Shown here piece by piece: positions 6,483 through 12,323 of a stretch of DNA of 12,323 nt. The DNA lies in assembly GCA_021805265.1 (NCBI GenBank), contig JAJZFR010000078.1, positions 1 to 12,323 on the forward strand, given 5' to 3'. The DNA comes from Acidobacteriota bacterium (lineage in GTDB: Bacteria > Acidobacteriota > Terriglobia > Terriglobales > Acidobacteriaceae). Each line of letters begins with the position of its first letter. The stretch's first letter is position 1. The notes below the pieces were generated by a model that had not been told where the DNA came from, did not search any database, and saw nothing but the letters and a program-made list of their open reading frames with translations. A program made the position numbers and the translations under genes.

Positions 6483-7942
6483 GCAACTCCACTCCCGTTC
6501 CTCAGGAAGCAAGCCACCGAGCGCCCAGGGTAGCCATCGATCTCGGTGCCGAGAGCTGCCGTGTCTCCCTGCTCCGCTGGTGCGGGCAACAGCCGGAAAT
6601 CATTCTCCTTCATCGCATTCCCAACGGGCCATACACCGACCCCTCGGGAGATCTCCGCTGGCCCCTGCGCACCATTCTTGCCGGTATCGAAACCGGCCTG
6701 CGCAAGGCCGCAGAGGCCGCGCCTGAGGGCATTGCCTCGATCGCCGTCGATGGCTGGGCCGTCGATTACGTCCGCCTTGACAGCGAGCGCGAGATACTCG
6801 AAGAGCCTTTCTGCTATCGCGATGAGCGAAGTATTGCCGCCAAAGAACTGGCCGACCTGAGCATCCCGCCCGAGGAGTTCTTCGCCCTCACCGGCGTACA
6901 GCCCCACCGCATCAACACCGTCTATCAGCTCTTCGCCGACCGAGACTCAAGTCGCGCGTCGCACCCCTGGCTGCTGTTGCCCGAGTATGTTCTCCACTGG
7001 CTCGGCGCGCGCCCCGTCGCCGAGTTCACCAACGCCACCCATACCGGCATGCTCGACCTCAAAACCCGAGACTGGGCACCCGGGATTTTCACTCGTCTCG
7101 GCCTCGACATCCGCCATGCCCCCGAGCTTGTCGAACCGGGAACCGTGGTTGGCACTCTGCGCGGACCGCTAGCCAAACTTCCCGCCTTCCGCGAAACCCA
7201 GCTCATCGCGCCAGCCTGTCACGATACCGCTTCCGCCATTGCCGCCATTGCCGAAGAACACAAAAACGCCGCCTACATTGTCTGCGGCACTTGGTCACTG
7301 GTCGGCGCAACCATCGCCACCCCAGTCGTCAACACGGAGGCGCTCGCTGGCGGATTCACCAATCTCGGCGCGCCGGCGCACCAATACTGCTTCCACACCA
7401 GCATCAACGGTATGTGGCTGCTCAAGCAGTGCCTCGATCACTGGACCGCGCAGGGGCGTCCCACGGAATCTCTCACTTTTTCAGCCCTCAGTCAGGCAGC
7501 GGCCAGCGTCACGCTGCCACCGGACGCCATCCTTCCTGTCGACGCGCCCGATCTGCTGCTGCCCGGCCAGATGCCTGCCCGCATCGCGGCCATTCTGCAC
7601 AGCCAGACAGGAATGATGCTCGAAGATATGCCGGGAAATGAACCCGCTTTTGCCCGCCTCATCTTCAACAGCCTGGCCGCGCGTTACGCCTCCGCCATCG
7701 ACACGCTCGAACGAATCACCGAACGGCGATTCCCCCGCGTCGTCATCCTCGGCGGCGGCTCTCAGAACGCGCTCCTGGTACACCTGATCGGCAAAGCAAC
7801 CGGACGCGCCGTTATTGCCGGCCACCCCGAAGGCTCTACCCTGGGCAACTTCGCGCTTCAACTGGCCTCCGCAGGCCACGCACCGATTCAATCCTGCCCG
7901 GCCGCGCTCGCCCATGCCTCGTGGATCAGCTCACAGACATAG
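6479..7942 (+). CDS. rhaB: rhamnulokinase
   Basis: 487-residue sugar kinase of the FGGY family (E. coli RhaB is 489 aa) that phosphorylates L-rhamnulose with ATP. Motifs in order: N-terminal phosphate loop 'VAIDLGAESCRVSLLRW' (18-34); 'AVDGWAVDYVRLD' (89-101); 'LTGVQPHRINTVYQL' (137-151); 'CHDTASA' with Asp249 as the likely catalytic base; 'CGTWSLVG' (269-276); 'GMWLLKQ' (311-317); and the C-terminal ATP site 'ILGGGSQNALL' (423-433) with 'EGSTLGNFALQL' (451-462). These match rhamnulokinase rather than glycerol or xylulose kinase. The ATG overlaps the upstream TGA as ATGA (6479-6482), so translation is probably coupled. Upstream in-frame starts would only add a basic, non-conserved extension inside the dehydrogenase gene, so 6479 is chosen. 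GAGG at 6465-6468 is a weak, somewhat distant ribosome site. Confidence 0.95.
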   Translation: MSNSTPVPQEASHRAPRVAIDLGAESCRVSLLRWCGQQPEIILLHRIPNGPYTDPSGDLRWPLRTILAGIETGLRKAAEAAPEGIASIAVDGWAVDYVRLDSEREILEEPFCYRDERSIAAKELADLSIPPEEFFALTGVQPHRINTVYQLFADRDSSRASHPWLLLPEYVLHWLGARPVAEFTNATHTGMLDLKTRDWAPGIFTRLGLDIRHAPELVEPGTVVGTLRGPLAKLPAFRETQLIAPACHDTASAIAAIAEEHKNAAYIVCGTWSLVGATIATPVVNTEALAGGFTNLGAPAHQYCFHTSINGMWLLKQCLDHWTAQGRPTESLTFSALSQAAASVTLPPDAILPVDAPDLLLPGQMPARIAAILHSQTGMMLEDMPGNEPAFARLIFNSLAARYASAIDTLERITERRFPRVVILGGGSQNALLVHLIGKATGRAVIAGHPEGSTLGNFALQLASAGHAPIQSCPAALAHASWISSQT

Positions 7943-7961
7943 ATCGAAGTGGTCCGCGCTG

Positions 7962-9056
7962 CTACGCTTCTTCCTTCAGCGTCTCAGGCGTCACCACGCG
8001 ATGCCGCACGTAGTTGTAAGGCGGCACCGCGTTGCCCCGTACCAGTGTGATCCCAAGCTGAATCAGCCGCGGTCCATACGTATGCGCCTCGTGAGAAATC
8101 GATCCCACAATCGCGCTCTTGCCAGCCTTCATCTCTTCCACCAGCTCGGGAATGCAGTCCTGGCCGACAATGGCAAAGTCGTTTTCCCTGCCCGCCGCTC
8201 GCACCGCGTCCAGGACTCCCAGCGCGCTCGAATCCGTCGCCGCTGCCACCAGCACCCGTTCGCCCTTCTGGCGGCTGGCCAGAAAATCCGCCACCGCAAT
8301 CTGGCTCGGGCGGCGCATCCCGCGGCCATCCAGCCGCAGAAAGCGATCCGCCGGAATCTGATCCAGCAGCGAGCGAATCGCCTCGAACGCTCCCGCGATC
8401 CGGCTCTGCACAAAGCTGCCCGCTTCGGCAAAGCCCACCCCCAGCACCCAGTCCGCCCGGCTCTTCCATTTGCGCTGCGCATACTGCGCCAGCAATACCC
8501 CCGCCTCGTACCCAACCTCGAAGTTATCCACCCCAAAGTACGTAGCATTCGGGTGTGGCACGTCGATCGCAAGCAGTGGAATTCCCGCATTTTTCAGGAT
8601 GTAGGCCACATGCGGAGCAACATGCTCTTCGGCCTGAAACTCCAGCACCAGATCCACACGCTCGGCCACAAACTGTTCCGCATTGCGAATCGCCGTCTCG
8701 GCGTCAAAGTGGTTGTCCAGAATGATCAGCTCTACCCCCGAGCTGGCCGCCGCCGCCGTCACCGAGTTCGCCACCTGCTGCGAAAACGGCAGGTCCGCGC
8801 TCTGCACCGCCAACCCGAAGCGAAGCCGCTTCGGACGGCTCACCAGCCGATACTCGCCCGCCTCGGTGTGCGCCACATACCCGCGATGCACCAGCGTTTT
8901 CAGTATCCTGTAAACGCTTGTCTTCGAAATATGCGACCGCTGAAAGACATCCTCCAGCGTCATCGGAGCATTTTGTTCTTCCAGCATCTCCAGGACATCG
9001 AGTGCCTTCGACAGAATAGGGATCAGGTAAAGCCGCTTGATCTTGCTGTTGGCCAA
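7962..9056 (-). CDS. IclR-type winged-helix regulator with LacI/ribose-binding-type sugar sensor domain
   Basis: 364 residues with no signal peptide or membrane segment, so a cytoplasmic regulator. Residues about 12-72 form an IclR-like winged helix: 'SKALDVLEMLEE', 'MTLEDVFQRSHISKTSVYRILKTLVHRGYV', and a wing ending 'GEYRL'. Residues about 78-345 are a type I periplasmic-binding-protein fold as in LacI/RbsB: 'RFGLAVQSADLPFSQQVANSV', 'ERVDLVLEF', 'AIDVPHPNATYFGVDN', 'VAAATDSSALGVLDAVRAAG', 'FAIVGQD'. The normal IclR effector domain is absent. It converges on rhaB (19-nt gap) and diverges from rhaT, so L-rhamnose or a pathway intermediate is the probable ligand and the rhamnose genes the probable targets. 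The start is TTG with GAGGAG 8 nt upstream (9065-9070); no in-frame ATG fits. Domain composition is seen; ligand and targets are inferred. Confidence 0.85.
   Translation of the reverse strand: MANSKIKRLYLIPILSKALDVLEMLEEQNAPMTLEDVFQRSHISKTSVYRILKTLVHRGYVAHTEAGEYRLVSRPKRLRFGLAVQSADLPFSQQVANSVTAAAASSGVELIILDNHFDAETAIRNAEQFVAERVDLVLEFQAEEHVAPHVAYILKNAGIPLLAIDVPHPNATYFGVDNFEVGYEAGVLLAQYAQRKWKSRADWVLGVGFAEAGSFVQSRIAGAFEAIRSLLDQIPADRFLRLDGRGMRRPSQIAVADFLASRQKGERVLVAAATDSSALGVLDAVRAAGRENDFAIVGQDCIPELVEEMKAGKSAIVGSISHEAHTYGPRLIQLGITLVRGNAVPPYNYVRHRVVTPETLKEEA
8910..8921 (-). promoter_or_regulatory. second copy of the GTAAACGCTT half-motif, inside the regulator gene
   Basis: GTAAACGCTTGT (plus strand) shares its first ten bases with the near-palindrome at 9180-9191, 270 bp away. 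It lies in codons for the recognition-helix region ('TSVYRIL') of the regulator. It may be an auxiliary operator allowing looping, or coincidence imposed by the coding sequence. Confidence 0.25.
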
Positions 9057-9144
9057 GGAAAAGACTCCTCAAATTTCAAGGATGAACGGATTGCCACCCA
9101 AAGGTACTACAGAGAATCTTCGCAGAAACAGGACGCTTGTGAGC

Positions 9145-9154
9145 GGATCGATCC
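9145..9154. promoter_or_regulatory. 10-bp perfect palindrome, possible operator
   Basis: GGATCGATCC is a perfect palindrome about 60 nt upstream of the putative rhaT -35 box; GATCGA recurs a few bases later at 9161-9166. An IclR-type winged helix usually binds short palindromes near promoters, so this is an alternative operator candidate to 9180-9191. Palindromes of this length can occur by chance. Confidence 0.3.
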
Positions 9155-9179
9155 AACTATGATCGAGAAAAACAATCCA

Positions 9180-9191
9180 GTAAACGCTTAC
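9180..9191. promoter_or_regulatory. near-palindromic operator candidate GTAAACGCTTAC
   Basis: GTAA-ACGC-TTAC is symmetric at 10 of 12 positions around a central CG, the shape of LacI-family sugar operators. It sits 22 nt upstream of the putative rhaT -35 box. The neighbouring regulator has a LacI-like sensor but an IclR-like DNA-binding domain, so who binds here is open. Confidence 0.45.
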
Positions 9192-9213
9192 CTCGACCTT
9201 CATCGCTTTCTCA

Positions 9214-9243
9214 TTGACAGCAAACGGCTTGGTGACCTACGAT
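9214..9243 (+). promoter_or_regulatory. putative sigma-70 promoter for rhaT-rhaI
   Basis: TTGACA (9214-9219), a perfect -35 consensus, is followed after 18 bp by TACGAT (9238-9243), which matches the -10 consensus at four of six positions including the key first two bases and the last T. Transcription would begin near 9250, giving a leader of roughly 40 nt to the rhaT start. Confidence 0.5.
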
Positions 9244-9292
9244 TCCAGAGATTTCATTAAGGATACTCTTTCACATAAGAGAAGGGGCTACA

Positions 9293-10390
9293 TTGACCGC
9301 CAACCCGATCTTAGGCGTCTTGCTGCACTGGTTAGGCGGTCTTGCCTCCGCCAGCTTTTACGTCCCCTTTCGCAAGGTGAAAGCCTGGTCCTGGGAGACC
9401 TACTGGCTGGTCGGCGGCGTCGTGAGCTGGATCATCGCCCCCTGGATCATGGCCGCGCTGCTCACCCATCACCTGCTCGAGGTCCTGCTTCAGACGCCCG
9501 CTTCCACCCTCGGATGGGCCTTCGGATTTGGTCTTCTCTGGGGACTCGGCGGACTCACCTTTGGGCTCACCATGCGCTACCTCGGCCTCGGCCTGGGCAT
9601 GGCAGTCGCGCTTGGCTATACAGCGGTCTTCGGCACACTCATTCCGCCCATCTTTCGCGGCCAGTTCCCTTCCCTGCTCGAACAGCGGTCCGGCCAGTTC
9701 ATCCTCGCAGGCGTCGCTGTCTGTGCCCTGGGTATCGTTGTCGCGGGCGCGGCCGGCGTCTCGAAAGAGCGCGAACTCTCCCCGGCTCAACAGCTCGAAG
9801 CCATCCCCGAGTTCAATCTTCGCCGCGGACTTCTCGTCGCCACCTTCTGCGGCATTATGAGCGCCTGTTTTGCCTTTGGACTCGCTGCGGGCGACCCCAT
9901 CAAGGCTCTCGCCGTCCAGTTTGGCACTCCCAATATGTGGCAGGGGCTGCCCGTACTCATCGTCGTCCTCGCCGGAGGATTCACCACCAACGCCATCTGG
10001 TGCGCCATCCTCAACGCGCGCAATCGCAGCTTCGCCGAATATCTCCGCATTCCCCCCCACAAACTCGAACCGATCAGCAACCCGTCGCGCCCATCCCTGC
10101 TGCGCAACTACCTCTTCTCCGCTCTCGCCGGATTCACCTGGTACCTGCAATTTTTCTTCTACACCATGGGCGAGTCCCAGATGGGCCGGCGATACGGCTT
10201 TTCGAGCTGGACCCTCCACATGGCCAGCATCATCCTCTTCAGCACACTCTGGGGCATCGCGCTCCACGAATGGCGCGGCACTGGCCTGCGTACCAGGGCA
10301 CTGGTCGCGCTCACGTTGCTGGTTCTTGTCGGGTCTACCTTGATCGTGGGATACGGAAATCTGCTGGCGATCGCAACCAGCCAACCGTGA
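9293..10390 (+). CDS. rhaT: L-rhamnose/proton symporter
   Basis: 365-residue inner-membrane carrier (E. coli RhaT is 344 aa) with about ten hydrophobic segments, importing L-rhamnose with H+. Blocks closely resembling E. coli RhaT are visible: 'ASFYVPFRKVKAWSWETYW' (20-38), 'GGVVSWIIAPW' (41-51), 'GLTMRYLGLGLGMAVALG' (91-108), 'FNLRRGLLVATFCGIMSA' (174-191), and near the C-terminus 'FTWYLQFFFYTMGESQMG' (281-298) with 'SSWTLHM' (304-310). The start is TTG: GAAGGGG (9281-9287) lies 5 nt upstream, the protein then begins at the same point as its homologues, and no in-frame ATG precedes it. It is first in the unit with rhaI (17-nt gap) and follows the promoter at 9214-9243. Confidence 0.95.
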   Translation: MTANPILGVLLHWLGGLASASFYVPFRKVKAWSWETYWLVGGVVSWIIAPWIMAALLTHHLLEVLLQTPASTLGWAFGFGLLWGLGGLTFGLTMRYLGLGLGMAVALGYTAVFGTLIPPIFRGQFPSLLEQRSGQFILAGVAVCALGIVVAGAAGVSKERELSPAQQLEAIPEFNLRRGLLVATFCGIMSACFAFGLAAGDPIKALAVQFGTPNMWQGLPVLIVVLAGGFTTNAIWCAILNARNRSFAEYLRIPPHKLEPISNPSRPSLLRNYLFSALAGFTWYLQFFFYTMGESQMGRRYGFSSWTLHMASIILFSTLWGIALHEWRGTGLRTRALVALTLLVLVGSTLIVGYGNLLAIATSQP

Positions 10391-10407
10391 AAGGGAAAGG
10401 ATTCAGA

Positions 10408-11598
10408 ATGTCAAACACGGAGCAGGACACAGAAAGGCTCTTTCACGCGTTGGATGCGTTCCAGATCGAGATCCCTTCCTGGGGGTTCGCCAACACGGGA
10501 ACGCGCTTTGGCAAGTTCATCCAGCCCGGCGCCGCAACCACCATCGAGGAAAAGTTCGCCGACGCCGCAGAGGTCCATCGCCTCACAGGAGCCACGCCCA
10601 CGCTTGCGCTGCACGTTCTCTGGGACATGCCCGGCGGCGTCCACGACGCGCCAAAGATTCGCGCCCTTGCCCAGCAAACCGGCATCCGTCCCGGCTCCAT
10701 CAATCCCAATCTCTTTCAGGATCAGCACTACAAGTTCGGCTCCCTCTGTCATCCTTCCGCCGAAGTTCGCGCGCTCGCCGTCGCACACATGATCGACTCG
10801 ATCGCCATCGCCACGGAGCTTGCCAGCCGCGACATCTCTCTCTGGCTGCCCGACGGCTCCAACTACCCCGGAACCCAATCCATCCGCAGCAGGATCGAGT
10901 GGCTCGAAGAGAGCCTTCAGCAAGCCCACCAGCGCATGACTCCCCACCAGCGCCTGCTCGTCGAATACAAACCCTTCGAGCCAGCCTTCTATCACACCGA
11001 CATCGCCGACTGGGGCATGGCCCTCCTGCTCGCCCGAAGCGCCGGTCCTCAGGCCCGCGTTCTGGTCGATACCGGCCACCACTACGCCGCCCAGAACATC
11101 GAACAGATCGTCGCCTGGCTCACTCACACCGGCATGCTCGGCGGCTTCCACTTCAACGACCGACGCTACGCCGACGACGACCTCACGCTCGGCTCCATCG
11201 ACCCCTACCAGGTCTTCCGCATCTTCGCCGAGATTCACTGCGCGCAGCATGAGAGTGGTCTGGCTGACATCGCCTTCATGATCGACCAGAGCCACAACCT
11301 CAAGCCCAAAGTCGAAGCCATGGTACAGACCGTCGCGACCGCCCAGGAACTCTGGCTCAAAGCCGCAACCATCGACTGGGACCGGCTCGCGAAGCTGCAA
11401 CGCGAATGCGATCTTGTCGCCGCCGAAGAGCTGTATCGCGGCGCCTTCTGGGGCGACGTAAAACCAACCCTCGCGGCCTGGCGCGAAGCGCGTGGGCTGC
11501 CCATCGATCCGCTGCATGCCCTGCGCCAGTCCGGCTATATCCAACGCATCGAAGCCGAACGCGCCGACAAACAAACAGGCCTCGGCAGCTACGCCTGA
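10408..11598 (+). CDS. rhaI: L-rhamnose isomerase (RhaI / Pseudomonas stutzeri type)
   Basis: 396-residue TIM-barrel metalloenzyme converting L-rhamnose to L-rhamnulose. It is of the RhaI type, unrelated in close sequence to E. coli RhaA. Likely metal ligands Glu187 ('VEYKPFEP'), Asp221 ('VDTGHHY'), His248 ('FHFNDRRYADDD') and Asp293 ('MIDQSHN') occur in the order and nearly the spacing remembered for the P. stutzeri enzyme. His224, Asp256 and Asp258 fit the second (catalytic) metal site. Members of this type often accept several aldoses, so side activities are possible. AAAGG at 10396-10400 lies 7 nt before the ATG. The same frame is open far upstream through rhaT, but that part is an off-frame reading of the transporter, so the ATG at 10408 is the start. 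Confidence 0.94.
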   Translation: MSNTEQDTERLFHALDAFQIEIPSWGFANTGTRFGKFIQPGAATTIEEKFADAAEVHRLTGATPTLALHVLWDMPGGVHDAPKIRALAQQTGIRPGSINPNLFQDQHYKFGSLCHPSAEVRALAVAHMIDSIAIATELASRDISLWLPDGSNYPGTQSIRSRIEWLEESLQQAHQRMTPHQRLLVEYKPFEPAFYHTDIADWGMALLLARSAGPQARVLVDTGHHYAAQNIEQIVAWLTHTGMLGGFHFNDRRYADDDLTLGSIDPYQVFRIFAEIHCAQHESGLADIAFMIDQSHNLKPKVEAMVQTVATAQELWLKAATIDWDRLAKLQRECDLVAAEELYRGAFWGDVKPTLAAWREARGLPIDPLHALRQSGYIQRIEAERADKQTGLGSYA

Positions 11599-11656
11599 CA
11601 CAGCGTAAGATTCCATTCGCTGCCCACCCGCAGTAAGCGCCGCTTCAGCCATGCAC

Positions 11657-11662
11657 AAGGAG
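11657..11662 (+). promoter_or_regulatory. ribosome binding site of the rhamnosidase gene
   Basis: AAGGAG six bases before the ATG at 11669. It fixes the start ahead of the signal peptide and shows the gene is expected to be well translated. The 70-nt gap after rhaI (11599-11668) shows no terminator, so read-through from rhaI is likely. Confidence 0.7.
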
Positions 11663-11668
11663 TCATTC

Positions 11669-12323
11669 ATGCCTCGATCCTTCCCTCGGCCATCCTGCAC
11701 TCTCCTCGTGCTCTCCTGCGCGCTCGGCCTTCAGCCAGCCTGCTACGGATTTGCCACCAAACCCGCGCCGACCGTCTCCGGCACCCATGGAACGCCCGTC
11801 TCCGGTATTCACGACGCGCCCATCCGTCTGCGCGCCGACGACCTCGCTACCCCGCTCGGCATCGACGACGCCACGCCCCATTTCTCCTGGCAACTTGTCG
11901 ATACCCGCCACGACGCGCGCCAGACCGCCTATGAAATCGAGGTCGCCTCGACCGCCGCCAATCTGCTCGGCGGACGCGCCGACATCTGGGACTCCGGACG
12001 CGTCTCGAGCGACCAGTCCGTCGGCGTCCCTTACAACGGTCCCGCGCTCGCCGCCATGACCCGCTACTACTGGCGCGTCCTCGCCTGGGACCAGGAGGGA
12101 AAGCCCTACACGCCCAGCCAGCCCACCTGGTGGGAGACCGGGTTGAATAACTCCGGAAACTGGTCGGCAAAATGGATCGGCTCGCAGACTCCCGAAGAGT
12201 TCGCCCTCCGCGCCGCGCACGCCGCCTGGATCACCACCCCCGACCCGGCCAGCGCCCACGCCGACTCGAACGGCCAGCTCCGCCTGGCCTATCGCTTCCC
12301 GTTTCCCGCTGGCGCCTCGACGA
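11669..12323 (+). CDS. exported alpha-L-rhamnosidase, GH78-type N-terminus (3' end outside window)
   Basis: Partial gene: 218 codons before the window ends. Residues 1-29 look like a Sec signal peptide (Arg/Pro-rich start, hydrophobic core 'TLLVLSCALGL', likely cleavage after 'GFA'). Cys25 is preceded by Q-P-A, a poor lipobox, so a soluble exported protein is more likely than a lipoprotein. Residues about 50-158 are the fibronectin-like N-terminal domain typical of bacterial alpha-L-rhamnosidases: 'IRLRADDLATPLGIDDATPHFSWQL', 'RQTAYEIEVAS', 'WDSGRVSSDQSV' and 'RYYWRVLAWDQEG'. 'WWETGLNNSGNWSAKWIG' (154-171) then leads into the accessory lectin-like domain. The catalytic barrel is beyond the edge. 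Role: removal of terminal L-rhamnose from plant or microbial glycans, feeding RhaT. The position directly after rhaI supports the assignment. Confidence 0.88.
   Translation, partial: MPRSFPRPSCTLLVLSCALGLQPACYGFATKPAPTVSGTHGTPVSGIHDAPIRLRADDLATPLGIDDATPHFSWQLVDTRHDARQTAYEIEVASTAANLLGGRADIWDSGRVSSDQSVGVPYNGPALAAMTRYYWRVLAWDQEGKPYTPSQPTWWETGLNNSGNWSAKWIGSQTPEEFALRAAHAAWITTPDPASAHADSNGQLRLAYRFPFPAGAST

Larger units (their letters stand above)
9057..9292. promoter_or_regulatory. divergent control region between regulator and rhaT
   Basis: 236 nt without a gene, AT-richer than its surroundings. From left to right it holds: the regulator's ribosome site GAGGAG (9065-9070, minus strand), a perfect 10-bp palindrome GGATCGATCC (9145-9154), the near-palindrome GTAAACGCTTAC (9180-9191), a sigma-70 type promoter toward rhaT (9214-9243), a 5-bp hairpin CTCTT/AAGAG (9266-9281) in the presumed rhaT leader, and rhaT's ribosome site GAAGGGG (9281-9287). 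No equally clear promoter toward the regulator was found on the minus strand. Confidence 0.65.

Noticed and set aside
5229..6512. 427-aa open frame on the minus strand opposite the dehydrogenase domain
   Set aside because: Gly/Asp/Val-rich antisense shadow of a well-supported SDR coding region, with no recognisable domain.
7815..9260. 481-aa open frame on the plus strand across the regulator gene
   Set aside because: Arg/His/Gln-rich composition, no motif, and it overlaps two genes with strong family matches.
9214..10407. Open frame running upstream of rhaI through the whole of rhaT, as if giving a 794-aa protein
   Set aside because: The upstream part is Arg/Pro/His-rich and resembles nothing, whereas the overlapping frame encodes a clear RhaT. 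It is a by-product of high GC, and rhaI has its own ATG with AAAGG before it.
10411..11700. 429-aa minus-strand open frame opposite rhaI
   Set aside because: Gly/Ala/Asp-rich complement of rhaI codons; the plus-strand metal-site motifs are unambiguous.
11669..11745. Rhamnosidase as a lipoprotein through Cys17 or Cys25
   Set aside because: Cys25 has Q-P-A before it, not a lipobox. Cys17 follows too short a hydrophobic core. A Sec signal peptide fits better.

Overview
The window looks like chromosome from a high-GC soil bacterium, most probably an acidobacterium (Terriglobus/Granulicella/Edaphobacter type). This is inferred from the style of the genes: a lipoprotein with tandem 'TPTITW...TPTDTT.Y' Ig-like repeats in front of a glycoside hydrolase, strongly GC-ending codons, and carbohydrate genes mixed with housekeeping genes. 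No rRNA or marker gene is present to settle it. Both ends cut through genes.

Left arm (1-4037, all on the minus strand). From its 5' end it reads: a HAD-family phosphatase (3336-4037), an alpha-D-phosphohexomutase (1761-3170), an FtsB/DivIC-type division protein (1242-1733), and the N-terminal half of a GH74 xyloglucanase-like lipoprotein (1115 down to the window edge). The mutase and the ftsB-like gene are 27 nt apart and probably share a transcript.

Right arm (4209-12323) is an almost complete L-rhamnose utilisation locus. A fused L-rhamnulose-1-phosphate aldolase/lactaldehyde dehydrogenase (4209-6482) overlaps rhamnulokinase rhaB (6479-7942) by the ATGA arrangement. A regulator gene (7962-9056, minus strand) converges on rhaB. 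It diverges, across a 236-nt control region, from the L-rhamnose/H+ symporter rhaT (9293-10390), which is followed by the L-rhamnose isomerase rhaI (10408-11598) and by an exported alpha-L-rhamnosidase (11669 to the window edge).

Together these genes describe one route. The rhamnosidase releases L-rhamnose from glycosides outside the cytoplasm and RhaT imports it. RhaI makes L-rhamnulose and RhaB makes L-rhamnulose-1-phosphate. The fusion enzyme then cleaves this to DHAP and L-lactaldehyde and oxidises the lactaldehyde to L-lactate.

The most unusual item is the regulator. It has an IclR-type winged-helix DNA-binding domain joined to a LacI/ribose-binding-protein-type sugar sensor instead of the usual IclR effector domain. 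Its divergent control region carries a near-palindromic GTAAACGCTTAC and a recognisable sigma-70 type promoter toward rhaT. Both divergent genes start with TTG behind good Shine-Dalgarno sequences. No tRNA, rRNA, CRISPR array, insertion sequence or phage gene was seen, and no gene-free stretch exceeds 300 nt.
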